DNA of 64,000 nucleotides from Gracilimonas sp046602855 (GCF_046602855.1 NZ_JBKINJ010000001.1:992001-1056000); one strand, 5' to 3'. Counted from the stretch's first letter, positions 17,481-27,086 are shown. The notes: generated from the letters alone by a model not told the origin. A program made the numbers and translations.

Positions 17481-18352
17481 CGCTCTAACTCCAAGGTAAC
17501 TAGTTCCGTGATGCCACCTTTATTTAAATTGAAAGTAGCCGTTTTATTATTAATATCAATAGACTGAAGAGAACCGAGATATACATCATCTCCGACTGTC
17601 AGAGATTGTACACTTCCTCCCTGATCAACTATAAAAATTCTGGATGCGGTCATGCCAATTATCCTGCTTTGTTCTATATTAATAAGGTTGTCGGTATTTG
17701 GCGGTACTGAGGGCTGAATAAGCGGATAAAAAGAATTATATACTGAAACCTGTTGATTTCTGGTCAAAATATTAGTTCTCGTTACATTTTCCTGAATTGG
17801 GATTCGTTCGTAATAGCTTTCCAATGTGAAATTGAATGTAATATCAGTTAATTCCTGTGCCTCATTATTACCACCGGGTGGAACCAAAGATAATGCCGTT
17901 ACCTTATTGAGTAACTGACTGTTTTCTATTGTATTTATAAAATTGACAACGTTTTCAAAGTTTCCGTAACCATTCAAGTTGGAGCGAATAATGCCATATT
18001 GATCCTGTGCGGTAGAGTCAACAAAATTAAAGTCAAAAAATACTCTTAGATTCTCTGAACTGTTTCTGATAAAATTCAGGTAGTCGAAAACGTCATCAGG
18101 ATTAGGGGTTTTGTAAAGGGATTTATCATAGTTCTCTATGATAGATAAAGCATTTTGATAATTTTCATTGAGTTGAGGAAAGGCGTCACTGATCGCTTTC
18201 TTATTGTTATAATCCTGTTGTTTTTCTTGTAATGCAGCCTCCAATTTGTCCAGTTCCGGAACTTGAATGAACTGAATATAGGCAAAAGCACCACCCCCCA
18301 ACAATAAGAGTGCAACTAAAAGAATAATGGTATTTCTAACGCCGTATGACAA
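17477..18352 (-). CDS. PilO-PilP fusion, pilus alignment complex
   Basis: A 291-residue protein anchored by one N-terminal membrane helix (IILLVALLLLGGGAFAYI). A short coiled coil (LDKLEAALQEKQQDYNNKK) and a PilO-like ferredoxin-fold region (YGNFENVVNFINTIENSQLL) follow to about residue 190. The last 65 residues look like PilP/GspC homology-region sequence: RIIGMTASRIFIVDQGGSVQ, then VGDDVYLGSLQSID. PilP is normally a separate lipoprotein that contacts the secretin. The start is TTG, one base after the pilM-pilN stop, and the stop overlaps pilQ, so the three genes are tightly coupled. The fusion reading is inference from fold-like patterns. Confidence 0.72.
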   Translation of the reverse strand: MSYGVRNTIILLVALLLLGGGAFAYIQFIQVPELDKLEAALQEKQQDYNNKKAISDAFPQLNENYQNALSIIENYDKSLYKTPNPDDVFDYLNFIRNSSENLRVFFDFNFVDSTAQDQYGIIRSNLNGYGNFENVVNFINTIENSQLLNKVTALSLVPPGGNNEAQELTDITFNFTLESYYERIPIQENVTRTNILTRNQQVSVYNSFYPLIQPSVPPNTDNLINIEQSRIIGMTASRIFIVDQGGSVQSLTVGDDVYLGSLQSIDINNKTATFNLNKGGITELVTLELER

Positions 18353-18353
18353 T

Positions 18354-20090
18354 TTATTCCCCTATTATTTCTTGTATTCCCTGAACATTCTCAGGTGTAT
18401 ATATATTTTCGTCTTCAAAAAAGCTTTCCACAACATATCTGAACTCAAAGACTTCTTCTAACCTGATTTCTGCTGTAGTGACGTTCAATAATGTTGCATC
18501 ATTAAAAAGGTCTGCAAGCATCGGTATTCTATCTCTATACCTTGCAACACCGGCTAATTCAATGCTATTATTCTGATTTTGTCGCATTGCTGTGATCCAC
18601 AGTGAATTAATATCGCTTACACCACTGTTGAGCTGATCAAGATTGGTTGACCACCTCAGTGTTCCCTGATTTAGTTCACTTAGAAGGGCTAATTTGGATT
18701 GTATCTGACCTAATTCATTAGTTATCTCATTAGATCGCTGAACTGTTGATTCAAGTGATCGAATCTGTGCTTCCAGGGTACTGATATTACCCTCAAGTCG
18801 ATCTATTTCTGATGCATTTTGTGTGATAAAATAGTTCGCCACCATCGGAGTTATGAGGATAAGGAATAGCAACAGAAACCCATGCCATTGAAGCTTAAAG
18901 ATCTTTTGTCGGTCATCTACATACTTGGGTAAGAACGAGATATTAGGAAGTACGTCAGATCGATGCCCGGAAGCGGCCCAGGCTGCACCAATAGCTGTAG
19001 TAAAAGATGATATAGTTGATTCATTGATATTTTCAGTATCAAGGAAATCTTCCTGATAATGAAATTCAGAAACATCAACGTCCTGAAATCTCTCCTCAAA
19101 AAATTCAATGGCAGAATCGCCAAGAGAATTGTTACAGATTATCAGTCTGTCCAGGTTTGGAACCTCGCCGGTATCTAACTGGAATAAGATCTTACTGAAT
19201 ACTGTATTTAAAAACTTCTTACTATTTACCCCTTCAGTTATTATTGGTGATACGATCCAAAGCTGATCTCCCCTCAAGAAGATCACACGACAGAATTCTT
19301 CACCAAACTGAACAACACCTGAAATACTATTTTCTTCGAGCTCGTAATTTGCTCTGATAAGCCCTAATAAGAGTATCTCCTCAGGAAGAACCTGATTTAT
19401 AAATAACTTTCCTCTGTAAAGATCTTGGGTCCTATTTAATAGCGTTAGTAGCTGAGGTTCATCATCAATGGATGTTAGTAGTAATGCTCCATCATCCCTT
19501 ACTGTGTAGGAATAAAAATCTTCGCCTTTCGGGACCCCGTGCAATGCTTCTAATCTATCGTCTACAATAACCTGCAGGTCTTTTTTCTTGGTATCAGAAA
19601 AGTCAGTATCCTTAAGGATCTGAAATATGGTTTGTCCCGCCGGAATACTTATTCCAAGATCAACCCGGTCTGAACTTATAGAACTCAGTAAATTATATAA
19701 AAGCAGTTCATTGGAAGCTGGTGCACCGGCTTCGTCCACCATATCAGTATCTATGACCTGCTCTGAAGTATCATCCAGATCTTCAAAATCAAGATCATTC
19801 AGATCATCATCCAGGTTTTCCAGATCAAGTCCATCGTCTTCATCTTCATCTTCATCAGAATCCAAGCCAAAGATCAATTCTTCATCATCAAGGTCCTGAT
19901 CCATCTCAAGATCTTCAAAAACAGGTTCAGCTTTTTGCTTTTGAAGACTTTTTCTAGTTTTTAAAGGCTCTATCAGCCTGACTTGATCAAGACTTACAAG
20001 TTCTAATTTCTTTCCGGCCACTTTAAGTTTGGCAACTTTAAGTGAATCACCTTCTACAACAATACCTGTATATGTCTTGTTTTGGAACAT
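18354..20090 (-). CDS. PilM-PilN fusion, pilus alignment complex
   Basis: A 578-residue protein. Residues 1-395 resemble the actin-like cytosolic PilM (TGIVVEGDSLKVAKL start; late IGAAWAASG segment before the helix). They are interrupted at about 57-118 by an insertion made largely of Asp, Glu and Leu. A membrane helix at about 402-420 (GFLLLFLILITPMVANYF) is followed by a coiled coil (EIDRLEGNISTLEAQIRSLE) and a PilN-like periplasmic domain. In most pili PilM binds the short N-terminal peptide of PilN; here they are one chain. It lies 10 bases after pilT. Confidence 0.75.
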   Translation of the reverse strand: MFQNKTYTGIVVEGDSLKVAKLKVAGKKLELVSLDQVRLIEPLKTRKSLQKQKAEPVFEDLEMDQDLDDEELIFGLDSDEDEDEDDGLDLENLDDDLNDLDFEDLDDTSEQVIDTDMVDEAGAPASNELLLYNLLSSISSDRVDLGISIPAGQTIFQILKDTDFSDTKKKDLQVIVDDRLEALHGVPKGEDFYSYTVRDDGALLLTSIDDEPQLLTLLNRTQDLYRGKLFINQVLPEEILLLGLIRANYELEENSISGVVQFGEEFCRVIFLRGDQLWIVSPIITEGVNSKKFLNTVFSKILFQLDTGEVPNLDRLIICNNSLGDSAIEFFEERFQDVDVSEFHYQEDFLDTENINESTISSFTTAIGAAWAASGHRSDVLPNISFLPKYVDDRQKIFKLQWHGFLLLFLILITPMVANYFITQNASEIDRLEGNISTLEAQIRSLESTVQRSNEITNELGQIQSKLALLSELNQGTLRWSTNLDQLNSGVSDINSLWITAMRQNQNNSIELAGVARYRDRIPMLADLFNDATLLNVTTAEIRLEEVFEFRYVVESFFEDENIYTPENVQGIQEIIGE

Positions 20091-20100
20091 GTACTATCCG

Positions 20101-21345
20101 TTAGTAGTTAATTTCACTTAATAATTGCAAGATCTTGGTCTTATTGTTCGCATGGTTTAAAGCCGTTTCCTTGGAAATAACACCTTGAGTATAAAGCCTT
20201 TTTAGGTCTTGTTCCATAGTATTCATCCCACGCTCACCACCTTCCATCAACATCTGATAGATCTCGCTTATGTTGTTGTTACGTATAGCAGCACGAACAG
20301 ACGAATTTACGACCAAAACTTCTTTGGCCAGAACCCGTTTTCCATCAAGACTGGGCACCAGTTTTTGGCTGATCACACAAGTCAATACGTCGGCTAGTCG
20401 GGTTCTTACACGATTTTGCTCTTCCGTTGGAACCTCTCCCAAGATACGTTCAATACTCTCCATGGCTGAAGAAGTGTGAAGTGTTCCAAAGGTTTTGTGA
20501 CCTGAGTCAGTGATCTCTAATGAGGTCATAATAGTATCGGGATCTCTCAACTCACCAATTACAATGATATCCGGATCCTGACGCAGCGATTGTATAGCCC
20601 CATCTTTAAAGGACTCTACATCTCTGCCAACTTCCCTGTGCCTCACCACAGACTTAACTGGCTTGTGGATCAGCTCAACAGGTGATGCTATGATCACTAT
20701 ATGCGAATCGACAGTTCTGTTGTTAGCATCAATGATCGTATCAAGCGTGGATGATTTACCGGATCCGGTAATACCGGTGATGAGTGTAAGGCCGTATTTG
20801 TAATATTTTAGACTAAGAGCCTTAGCAATTTCACTGTGAACACCTAAAGTTTTAAAGGGACGGATTGTATTATCGATCTTCCTCATATTCAAAGCAAGAT
20901 GCTCAAGATCGAAATACATATCAGCACGAAACCGCTGATTCTTGCTCTCATCCAGAGGTATACTGTAGGAGAAATCAAGATTTTTATCTTCGATCAATTT
21001 TCTCCTCTGTGAAGGAAGGATAATATTATGAAGCAAGACATTGGTCTGATCGTGTGTTAAACCTGTTGGGTTTTTGGCAGGACTCTTGTTTCCAAAAATA
21101 CGATACCAGACCTTTCCATCACAACCGGGCCCGCCTATGTCGATATCAGATGCCTCATTTTTGAGCATTCTGACTAGCAAAGAATCAACCACGCTGGATA
21201 ATTGAGATCGATGCTCATCGTCCAGGTTATCAATAACCTTTCCAATAGCCATATGCCGGTCAATTCCTCGCATTGAACGAGGAACCTGATCTATGACTGG
21301 CTGAACTAATTCATTAATTTTATCAGAGATTTTAGCCGTCTCCAT
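20101..21345 (-). CDS. pilT: PilT-type retraction ATPase
   Basis: About 414 residues from the ATG at 21345 (a TTG two codons upstream is also possible). Walker A is GITGSGKSST near residue 200, Walker B is DPDIIVIGELRD, and the His box is SGHKTFGTLHT. The N-terminal PAS-like domain contains SDIDIGG. Compared with typical PilT (about 345-370 residues) it has extra N-terminal sequence. The Asp box, usually IEDPIE, reads IASPVE, losing the Glu-Asp pair. Family members power pilus retraction, but the altered box leaves activity open. Cotranscribed with the pilMN, pilOP and pilQ genes downstream. Confidence 0.88.
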   Translation of the reverse strand: METAKISDKINELVQPVIDQVPRSMRGIDRHMAIGKVIDNLDDEHRSQLSSVVDSLLVRMLKNEASDIDIGGPGCDGKVWYRIFGNKSPAKNPTGLTHDQTNVLLHNIILPSQRRKLIEDKNLDFSYSIPLDESKNQRFRADMYFDLEHLALNMRKIDNTIRPFKTLGVHSEIAKALSLKYYKYGLTLITGITGSGKSSTLDTIIDANNRTVDSHIVIIASPVELIHKPVKSVVRHREVGRDVESFKDGAIQSLRQDPDIIVIGELRDPDTIMTSLEITDSGHKTFGTLHTSSAMESIERILGEVPTEEQNRVRTRLADVLTCVISQKLVPSLDGKRVLAKEVLVVNSSVRAAIRNNNISEIYQMLMEGGERGMNTMEQDLKRLYTQGVISKETALNHANNKTKILQLLSEINY

Positions 21346-21476
21346 ATACAAGCCAATAACATTTTAAGATGACACAGTAATAGATGTTTTTGTAGATGAT
21401 ATGTTACAAACTAAATTAATTTAATTTAATAAAACAACATTAAATTAATTGTACCCTATAATTTAGCTATATCCTA

Positions 21477-21983
21477 TTACCAATTGGTATCGTTCAACAA
21501 CCGTTTCTTAAGGTTTAACAACTGAACATTCATGTTGCTGATCTTTCTTTGCTGTATTTCAATGATATTTTTTGTGAATATATTGAAAAGCTTTTCAGGC
21601 TTTTTGCGAAAGAAATTTAAAGCCTCATACCGTTCATACCTCAGCAGTACGCAATCCCCGTCAGCTGTTACCTTTGCCATTCTGTTATTTTTACTAAAAA
21701 GAAAAGCTTCACCTAAAAAATTACCCTCGCCCAGTGTTGCCATTTGAATGTTGTCTTTCCAGATACTGACTTTACCCTCTGCAACTAAGTAGGCTGAATT
21801 TACATATTCAGATTCATTTAATATCACTTCATCATTTAAAAAACGTTCTTCAACGCCCAGTTGCAAAAATTCCAGTACGTCCTCATAATGGAAGTTCTTC
21901 AGAAGCAAAGGAGGCTCCTTGAGGAATTTCTTTATATAGTCCGTCATTAGTTCATCACTGGAATTTGAATTTTCACTGCTCAT
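21477..21983 (-). CDS. Cyclic-nucleotide-binding domain protein without DNA-binding domain
   Basis: A 168-residue cytosolic protein, almost entirely one cNMP-binding (CRP-like) domain. The phosphate-binding cassette reads GEGNFLGEAFLFSKNNRMAK, keeping the conserved Gly-Glu and Arg. The family beta-roll precedes it (VILNESEYVNSAYLVAEGKV). The C-terminus is a helix of about 45 residues, with no helix-turn-helix. It lies between pilB (80-base gap) and pilT (about 130-base gap) on the same strand. An allosteric role in controlling pilus motor activity is inference from position only. Confidence 0.85.
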   Translation of the reverse strand: MSSENSNSSDELMTDYIKKFLKEPPLLLKNFHYEDVLEFLQLGVEERFLNDEVILNESEYVNSAYLVAEGKVSIWKDNIQMATLGEGNFLGEAFLFSKNNRMAKVTADGDCVLLRYERYEALNFFRKKPEKLFNIFTKNIIEIQQRKISNMNVQLLNLKKRLLNDTNW

Positions 21984-22063
21984 AGTAAACCCCTATAATA
22001 GTTACCGCTGACAACAAGTCGCTATCTGTAAAGTTAATATTAATTTTCAATTTTTACCTCTTA

Positions 22064-23839
22064 TTAATCCTCAATAGTTGCTGCTATGACTTCTTCTATT
22101 GTTGAAATTCCTTCTTTTATCCTTTCACGACCTGAACCACGCAAAGTGAGCATGCCCTGAGACATGGCCAAATCCTTGATCGCGCCTTCATCAATGTCAC
22201 CACCGGCATCAAGGATCATTTGCTTGACTTCTTTAGAAAAATACAGAGCTTCATGTATACCGGCACGACCTTTATAACCTGTGTTATTGCATTTTTCACA
22301 CCCTCCGGGCTTATAAAAGGTAGTAGTCTCAATTTCTTCATCTGTAAACCCTAATCCTTTTGCCATTTCTGGATGGGGTTGAAATTCTACCTTACAGTTG
22401 TTGCACAGCCTTCGAATAAGTCGCTGAGCCACAACAAGATTTACCGCATTGGCAATAAGAAAGGGCTCCACACCCATCTTAAACAAACGTGAGATAGCAC
22501 TGGGCGCATCATTCGTGTGAAGGGTTGAAAAAGTAAGGTGACCCGTATTCGCTAATTTAATGGCGATCTCTGCTGTTTTAAGATCACGCATCTCACCCAC
22601 TAATACAATATCGGGGTCATGACGCAAGATACCACGAATAGATTGATCGAAAGTCATGTGATTACTGATCTTAAGCTGCCTTGCACCCTCTATGATATAC
22701 TCTACCGGTTCCTCAACAGTCAATACATTCTTAGTTGGATCGATCACATAATATAATGCAGCAACAAGAGTGGTAGACTTACCACTACCGGTCGGGCCGG
22801 TTATGATAACAATACCAGAAGGTTTTTTGATGGATTTAATGAAATTTTCCTTAGCATTCTTCTGCAGTCCAAGCTTATCGAGATCGCGTATAACATTTCG
22901 GTCATCCAAAACCCGAATTACAATAGACTCAAATTTTCGATCAAATTGTTTACCCACGATAGGCATAATGGATACACGATAACGAATACCCACACCGTCA
23001 ATCTGCCGCTGAATAAAACCATCCTGGGAGGCATCCCTTTCAAAACGATCAACGTTTCTTGTTTTATCCTTTATTACAGCAGTGATAGCCTCAGGTTTAA
23101 CATTTTTCTGCTGATACCAAAGCTGAAGCTTACCATCAACACGAAAACGAATATCCGTAGTAGTTGGTGAACTTGGCACAATGTGCATATCACTTACACC
23201 CTGCCGCACCGATTCAACAAGCATTCCCTCAACCAAAGAGTTGAGCATGCTTTGATTGATCTCAGCATCGATCTCTTCTTCATCAACTTCTTCCTGATCT
23301 TTTTCCAGGTCAGGTTCTTCATAATCTATTTCTTCAAGCAGATCAAGGAATTCATTCTTTTGCTCATAAACCTTTGAAAGAATTTCTTCAACAGATTCAT
23401 ACTTGCAATAAACAAGTTCTGTCTGTTTGAAATTGATCTTATTGAGGATATTCTGAATATTTGGGTCAGACGGGTCTGCCGCTGCAATTACAATGGCATC
23501 TTGAGTCTTCTGATAAGGAACTGCCTTATGATGGACCAATTCATCTACGATCTCTTTGGATAGTTCGTCAATGTTTTCTTTAATGTGATCAAGCACTTCA
23601 CCTGGGATATCCTCAACATCTTTAAGCACTTCCCGGAAAGCATAGATGTTAGCAATCTCTTTCATGATCGTGTGCCGGCTCAGCCCAAGATCCTGAGAAA
23701 GAATCTGCCCTAAACGCCTATTACTTTCCTTTGGCTCCTCAGATAATATCTGCAACCCTTTTTGAAGCTGTTCATCCGTAATAACGCCTTTATTGACAAG
23801 GATATCACCTATATGTCTGCGGATGTTTATTTTACCCAT
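22064..23839 (-). CDS. pilB: PilB-type pilus extension ATPase
   Basis: A 591-residue hexameric motor ATPase. An N-terminal MshEN/T2SSE-N-type domain (GDILVNKGVITDEQLQKGL, then RRLGQILSQDLGLS) may bind cyclic di-GMP in related proteins. Walker A is GPTGSGKSTT near residue 345, the Asp box is TVEEPVE, Walker B is DPDIVLVGEMRD, and the His box is TGHLTFSTLHT. The zinc-binding tetracysteine is intact (CNNC and CEKC). An acidic stretch near residue 175 (EEPDLEKDQEEVDEEEIDAE) separates the N-terminal region from the ATPase. It follows pilC by 16 bases. Confidence 0.93.
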   Translation of the reverse strand: MGKINIRRHIGDILVNKGVITDEQLQKGLQILSEEPKESNRRLGQILSQDLGLSRHTIMKEIANIYAFREVLKDVEDIPGEVLDHIKENIDELSKEIVDELVHHKAVPYQKTQDAIVIAAADPSDPNIQNILNKINFKQTELVYCKYESVEEILSKVYEQKNEFLDLLEEIDYEEPDLEKDQEEVDEEEIDAEINQSMLNSLVEGMLVESVRQGVSDMHIVPSSPTTTDIRFRVDGKLQLWYQQKNVKPEAITAVIKDKTRNVDRFERDASQDGFIQRQIDGVGIRYRVSIMPIVGKQFDRKFESIVIRVLDDRNVIRDLDKLGLQKNAKENFIKSIKKPSGIVIITGPTGSGKSTTLVAALYYVIDPTKNVLTVEEPVEYIIEGARQLKISNHMTFDQSIRGILRHDPDIVLVGEMRDLKTAEIAIKLANTGHLTFSTLHTNDAPSAISRLFKMGVEPFLIANAVNLVVAQRLIRRLCNNCKVEFQPHPEMAKGLGFTDEEIETTTFYKPGGCEKCNNTGYKGRAGIHEALYFSKEVKQMILDAGGDIDEGAIKDLAMSQGMLTLRGSGRERIKEGISTIEEVIAATIED

Positions 23840-23855
23840 TTATTACTTCTATTGT

Positions 23856-25193
23856 TTATACGCCCGTATTTGGTTGAATGATCGCTGATTCAGAGGATAC
23901 GACCGTAATTGCGATCAGTGCAATCATAATAAATAAATTTACAAATAAATTTATCATATCAATGACTGATTGCATTTTATAAGTTGTTTGAAGCTCGTAA
24001 TATTCAGCAAGCTGCTTGGCGTTCTCGCGCAATGCTCCTGACTCTGCACCAAGCCTGAATCTACTTAATGCTGTATTAGTAAAAACACCGGTCGCTTCCA
24101 TAGATTCTATCAGACCGGCACCATCCTTAAGCATTCTTCTTATAGCCACTTCCTTGATCTGCTTTTCCATATATTTATTACGGCAGGCTTCGGCAGCAAC
24201 TTTTATAACCTCAATATTCTGTCCGGAACCGCTGTAAAGCGTGTAAAATACGCGAGCAAAGATCTCAATGCTTGTTTTGTGGAGCAGATCCCCGATTACA
24301 GGAATATTTATGATGTACTTATCTTTAAGAAGTTCACCTTTCGGTGTTTTAATGAAATAAATAAAGGCTGAGATCGGGATAAGAAATGACATTAAAATTA
24401 ATATCCAGTTGTCACTCAACCAGTAACTAAACTCCAAAGTTGCGGCAGTCATAGGTGGGAGTGCAATATCAAACTCTAGAAATAACTCAGCCGTTGCCGG
24501 GAAAATATAACCCACATAAAACAAAATCACCCCAATAACAGCCAAAACCGTTACAGCAGGCATCATCAATGAACGACGCATATTCTTCTTAAACTCAGCA
24601 TCCCGTTCAAGGAATTTAGCGGTACTTTCAAATACGAGGGCCATATTACCCGATGTGGAAGCAACACTTAACATATATGAGGCAAACTTCCCAAATACAT
24701 CCTCATGCTTGCCATACACTTCATCTCCCTCTTTACCATCCTTAAGGTCTTTCTGAATAGTCTTAATAACCTCTTTCATGCGTTTATTCTGAGTATCCTC
24801 ATAAAGAAGGTTCAGGATCTCATCATATGGCAGCTGTTGGTTAAGGAGATCGGCAGATAAACTGATAAAGGTTACAACTTCATCGTGGGGAACGCTGCCT
24901 TTAAAATCAAACAGCTTCTTGTTTATACTTTTAACCTTATAACCAAGTTTTACTAAGGCCTTTTCAAGTTCTTCTTTACTGTACGCCTCCTGCTCTCCTG
25001 TAACTACGGTTTTACCGGCACGTTGCGCTTTATACATGTACACTTTCTTTTCATCAAGCGCCTGTATCTTCAATCCGTTTGTTTTTGACAAGCGATCAAC
25101 TTTGTTCTGTGCTTGCTTTTTGTTGTCAGCCTCAAACTCAGTTTGTACAACCTTGCCTTTTTGGGAAATAGCTTTAAGCCTGAATTGTGCCAT
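23856..25193 (-). CDS. pilC: PilC-type inner-membrane platform protein
   Basis: A 445-residue T2SSF-family protein. Two homologous T2SSF domains are visible: residues about 105-225 (VVTFISLSADLLNQQLPYDE; FGKFASYMLSVASTSGNMAL) and about 305-430 (IEIFARVFYTLYSGSGQNIE; LSRFRLGAESGALRENA). Each ends in a membrane helix, with a third helix between. The first 95 residues look like two tandem copies of the short module normally found once at the PilC N-terminus. It is the first gene of the pilus operon and couples the PilB/PilT motors to pilin polymerisation. Confidence 0.92.
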   Translation of the reverse strand: MAQFRLKAISQKGKVVQTEFEADNKKQAQNKVDRLSKTNGLKIQALDEKKVYMYKAQRAGKTVVTGEQEAYSKEELEKALVKLGYKVKSINKKLFDFKGSVPHDEVVTFISLSADLLNQQLPYDEILNLLYEDTQNKRMKEVIKTIQKDLKDGKEGDEVYGKHEDVFGKFASYMLSVASTSGNMALVFESTAKFLERDAEFKKNMRRSLMMPAVTVLAVIGVILFYVGYIFPATAELFLEFDIALPPMTAATLEFSYWLSDNWILILMSFLIPISAFIYFIKTPKGELLKDKYIINIPVIGDLLHKTSIEIFARVFYTLYSGSGQNIEVIKVAAEACRNKYMEKQIKEVAIRRMLKDGAGLIESMEATGVFTNTALSRFRLGAESGALRENAKQLAEYYELQTTYKMQSVIDMINLFVNLFIMIALIAITVVSSESAIIQPNTGV

Positions 25194-25515
25194 AGTAACT
25201 TTCTCTGCTGCTTGTGGGTTCTATACATTTATAACCCGATAATGATTACTTGAAATAAAAAAATATTTAAACAGTGAACAAATTATTTATTCTTCATGTA
25301 ACCAAAAACACTGTATATATCTATAGATGGTGCGATAAACTACATTATTTTAGCAAATAAGCATAATGATTTTGTCACATTTATATATATGAATCAGATA
25401 AATAGCACTCAAAAATTTGGTATTACTTAGAACTGTGAGAATCTCATAAGAATTAAAGCTATAATTATTTACTGTTTTTTAAACTGATGCGGTCTATCTT
25501 CACAAAAAACATCCT
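25194..25515. other. Divergent promoter region of the pilus operon and an MFS gene
   Basis: About 320 bases, strongly AT-rich, with no open frame. Promoters for pilC (-) and the MFS gene (+) must lie here, but no box was recognised with confidence. Confidence 0.4.
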
Positions 25516-26739
25516 ATGACCAAAGAACAAGACGGTAATCCTTATATAATTATTTTTGCTCTGTGGCTACTGGTATTTGCCGCGAGTAGTCAGGTCATGA
25601 TCATCTCTCCTATTCTCCCCCGAATCAGTGAACAACTCGGTACACCTCTTGAGATCCTAGGAAATCTTGTAACGGTATATGCAGTCATGGTCGGTGTTTT
25701 TGCGATCATAATGGGGCCACTGTCAGATAAAATAGGTCGACGTAAAATTCTACTGATCGGAACCGGTGGCATAACCATTTCCCTATTTCTTCACGGTCTT
25801 GTTGATTCTTTTTGGGGACTAATGGTAGTTCGAGCCCTGGCAGGTATGGCCGGTGGTGTGTTAAGCGGTGCTGCTGTTGCCTACGTCGGGGATTATTTTC
25901 CCTACGAGAAACGTGGTTGGGCAAACGGCTGGATCATGAGTGGGATCGCCATGGGACAAATACTCGGTATCCCGCTTGGCACCTTATTAGCTGATATTTC
26001 CGGCTTTCGGATTCCATTTGTTCTGTTTGGGGGAATTATGGCCCTTACATTTATTCTAACCTATCTAAAGGTACCTCAGCCAAACGTGGAGTTATCAAAG
26101 GATAAGATCACATTCAAGGGATCTTTCGATAAATATTTAAAACTACTTAGGAGAAGTGAGGTGCGAGCAGTGGCCCTGGCATATGTTGTCATGTTCTTAA
26201 GCGTATCAGTATATGTGGTCTACCTACCTACCTGGCTTGAAGAATCATTTGGCGTGAGTGGAACCGCTATAGCATCGCTTTTCTTTGTTGGAGGAATAGC
26301 TAATGTCATAACCGGTCCTATAGCCGGTAAAATTTCGGATCGAATTGGCCGTAAAAAGATCATTATTATTTCCTGTCTGGGTTTATCCTTAGTCATGCTT
26401 ATCACTACTTATGTTATTAAGGATTTTTGGGTGGCCTATATCATCTTTTTCCTGACCATGGTTCTTATTGCTATGCGGATAAGTCCATTTCAGGCCCTGT
26501 CAACACAACTTATAAAATCCGACAACAGAGGGTCTTTGATGAGTTTGTTAGTTGCTATCGGACAGGTTGGGTATGGTGTTGGAGGATCCATAGCAGGGCC
26601 GTTTTATGTAAAAAGTGGATATGTCAGCAACACGATCATTGGAACTGTCATGATTCTGATAATGGCCTACATTGTCTGGAAGCATGTACCTGAACCTGAT
26701 TTTAATTCTGAAAAAGCACACTCACCTACTGCAGCCTGA
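25516..26739 (+). CDS. MFS transporter
   Basis: A 407-residue major facilitator superfamily protein with 12 predicted membrane helices. Motif A occurs in both halves (GPLSDKIGRRKILLIG near residue 75 and GKISDRIGRKKIIII near residue 275), and the helix-4 region has RALAGMAGGVLSGAAVAYVG. The pattern resembles drug/proton antiporters or sugar-efflux-type members; the substrate cannot be told. The C-terminal tail is short and polar. The downstream frame starts within 15 bases of its stop. Confidence 0.9.
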   Translation: MTKEQDGNPYIIIFALWLLVFAASSQVMIISPILPRISEQLGTPLEILGNLVTVYAVMVGVFAIIMGPLSDKIGRRKILLIGTGGITISLFLHGLVDSFWGLMVVRALAGMAGGVLSGAAVAYVGDYFPYEKRGWANGWIMSGIAMGQILGIPLGTLLADISGFRIPFVLFGGIMALTFILTYLKVPQPNVELSKDKITFKGSFDKYLKLLRRSEVRAVALAYVVMFLSVSVYVVYLPTWLEESFGVSGTAIASLFFVGGIANVITGPIAGKISDRIGRKKIIIISCLGLSLVMLITTYVIKDFWVAYIIFFLTMVLIAMRISPFQALSTQLIKSDNRGSLMSLLVAIGQVGYGVGGSIAGPFYVKSGYVSNTIIGTVMILIMAYIVWKHVPEPDFNSEKAHSPTAA

Positions 26740-26752
26740 AACTGACCTTCAA

Positions 26753-27058
26753 ATGAGCGCTGGTGCCAGCTTTACCTATACCGTTACTGATATAAATGGT
26801 AAACCAATGCCGGCCGGAACCCAAATAAATGTTGAAGCCGGTGAGGGAATTGAAGTAACCGGTGCTACTGATTTCACCTTGGGTAATCGCTTGTTTCCCG
26901 GAGCAGGCTCAACCGAATTTAATTTTTCAATAGGAGATACCGATGAAAATACGAATGATGCGGCTGATCTGACCATAAAGATCACACTCACCTCTCCTTC
27001 AGGTGAAGAGACAGTATTTGATCAGATATCCGGAACAAGAAGAAAAACGGCTAACTAA
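26753..27058 (+). pseudogene. Probable C-terminal fragment of an Ig-like surface protein
   Basis: About 101 residues from an ATG at 26753. They read like the final beta-sandwich repeat of a secreted or surface protein: ASFTYTVTDINGKPMPAGTQ, then GIEVTGATDF, FNFSIGDTDENTNDAADL and IKITLTSPSGEE. There is no signal peptide and nothing N-terminal to it. The open frame runs back into the MFS gene, where its translation is not meaningful. A true terminator follows. The simplest reading is a relic whose 5' part was deleted; a functional short gene is less likely. Confidence 0.55.
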
Positions 27059-27086
27059 ACTGTTAAACTCTTTTAGTAATTATTTG

